Shown: positions 63,590-64,000 of the stretch, in pieces
Layout of the letters: every line of letters begins with the position of its first letter
Numbering within the stretch: the first letter of the stretch is position 1
Assembly (NCBI RefSeq): GCF_023502145.1
Contig: NZ_JAMFLI010000009.1
Location: 55,998-119,997, forward strand
DNA from: Craterilacuibacter sp. RT1T
Lineage (GTDB): Bacteria; Pseudomonadota; Gammaproteobacteria; Burkholderiales; Chromobacteriaceae
Reading direction: 5' to 3'
DNA: 64,000 nt
Notes under the pieces: model-generated
The model's input: the letters and a program-made list of their open reading frames with translations, nothing else
Database searches by the model: none
What the model was told of the DNA's origin: nothing
Program-made: the position numbers and the translations under genes

Positions 63590-63799
63590 GCCGGGCTAGC
63601 GCCCGGCATATATAAAAAGCAGTACACATCCGCCATGCCCATGCATGGCGGATCAGCCCGAATCCCATCCGGGCACCATGGCAAGCCCCTCTTTTTCAGA
63701 GTTGGCACCATAGATGCATGCAAGCGGGCATTCAAGCACGGTTTGTTCTCCTCCTAATGGAGTGTCCGTATCCATGCATCTCCAACTCTGCTTTTATTT
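63590..63799 (+). promoter_or_regulatory. Chain of hairpins in the leader before the ornithine carbamoyltransferase gene
   Basis: Four stems in the 282-base gap. (1) GCCGGGC/GCCCGGC, 63590-63607, likely the end of the amidinotransferase 2 transcript. (2) ATCCGCCATG/CATGGCGGAT, 63628-63653, perfect 10-bp stem. (3) GCCCG/CGGGC, 63656-63674. (4) A long-range pair: CAGAGTTGG (63698-63706) with CCAACTCTG (63782-63790), continued by AGATGCATG (63712-63720) with CATGCATCT (63773-63781), and followed by CTTTTATTTT like an intrinsic terminator. The last may be an attenuator or riboswitch-like element; no known class is recognised. Confidence 0.55.
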
Positions 63800-63862
63800 T
63801 CAGCATCAGGCCATACGACACCGATTCAGCCTGATGCTGACTTTACCCACAGGATTATCAGC

Positions 63863-64000
63863 ATGGCTTTCAATCTGAAGAACCGTAATTACCTGCGTCT
63901 GCTGGACTTCACCCCGCGCGAAATCCGTTACCTGCTGGACCTGTCCCGTGACCTGAAGCGTGCCAAATACGCCGGCAACGAAGAGCCGCATCTGGTTGGT
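63863..64000 (+). CDS. Ornithine carbamoyltransferase (5' end only)
   Basis: The first 46 residues ([20 protein letters not shown], then [20 protein letters not shown]) are visible before the window ends. They match the N-terminus of ornithine carbamoyltransferases, especially the catabolic ArcB/anabolic ArgF group with MAFN-KNR and [12 protein letters not shown]. The enzyme joins ornithine and carbamoyl phosphate to citrulline, or runs in reverse in the arginine deiminase pathway. AGGA stands 9 bases before ATG 63863. Whether it is arcB or argF cannot be settled from this piece. Confidence 0.88.
   Translation, partial: MAFNLKNRNYLRLLDFTPREIRYLLDLSRDLKRAKYAGNEEPHLVG

Overview
The window looks like chromosomal DNA of a Gram-negative, probably aquatic betaproteobacterium. 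The Neisseriales/Chromobacteriaceae area is my best guess, from gene content and not from any search. The DNA is GC-rich and densely coded. It holds RecBC, Pseudomonas-style type IV minor pilins, the O2-independent ubiquinone genes ubiUVT, a RegAB/Sco redox module, four chemoreceptors and an EptA lipid A transferase. I saw no rRNA, tRNA, CRISPR array, prophage or intact insertion sequence.

Layout. 1-6.7 kb: recB (cut by the left edge) and recC on the minus strand, then a SirB2-like membrane protein. 7.3-23.2 kb: three complete minor-pilin cassettes side by side. Cassette A (7.3-10.4 kb, plus) has five pilins and no PilY1. Cassette B (10.8-17.2 kb, plus) is fimT-pilV-pilW-pilX-pilY1-pilE. Cassette C (23.2-17.2 kb, minus) is pilY1-fimU-pilV-pilW-pilX-pilE and faces B. 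23.5-25.8 kb: ubiU-ubiV-ubiT. 25.9-34.8 kb: a LysR regulator divergent from a nitronate monooxygenase with a perfect FNR-type box, then an aldehyde dehydrogenase, a UvrD-like helicase, a solute:sodium symporter with a tiny partner, and an FAD-linked hydroxyacid dehydrogenase. 34.8-42.5 kb: three dCache chemoreceptors, two of them recent duplicates, with a DUF389 protein and a palindromic repeat between.

42.8-51.1 kb: an acyl-CoA ligase, then regA-regB divergent from sco, a fourth chemoreceptor, and a TonB-dependent copper receptor. Sequences matching the published RegR/RegA operator lie in the regB/sco intergenic region (one mismatch) and upstream of the copper receptor (perfect), which suggests one redox and copper regulon. 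51.3-56.8 kb: a cytochrome b561/PepSY pair with a PmrAB/QseBC-type two-component system, next to an eptA-PAP2 phosphatase operon that probably remodels lipid A.

57-64 kb: a small unknown protein, an isocitrate/isopropylmalate-type dehydrogenase, then two glycine (arginine:glycine-type) amidinotransferase genes differing at 11 of 375 residues. Between them lie a DMT exporter and an MHS-family MFS transporter, and after them an ornithine carbamoyltransferase cut by the right edge. Both amidinotransferase genes carry the same two-part upstream motif at the same spacing. This duplicated guanidino-compound locus and the triple pilin array are the most unusual parts of the window.
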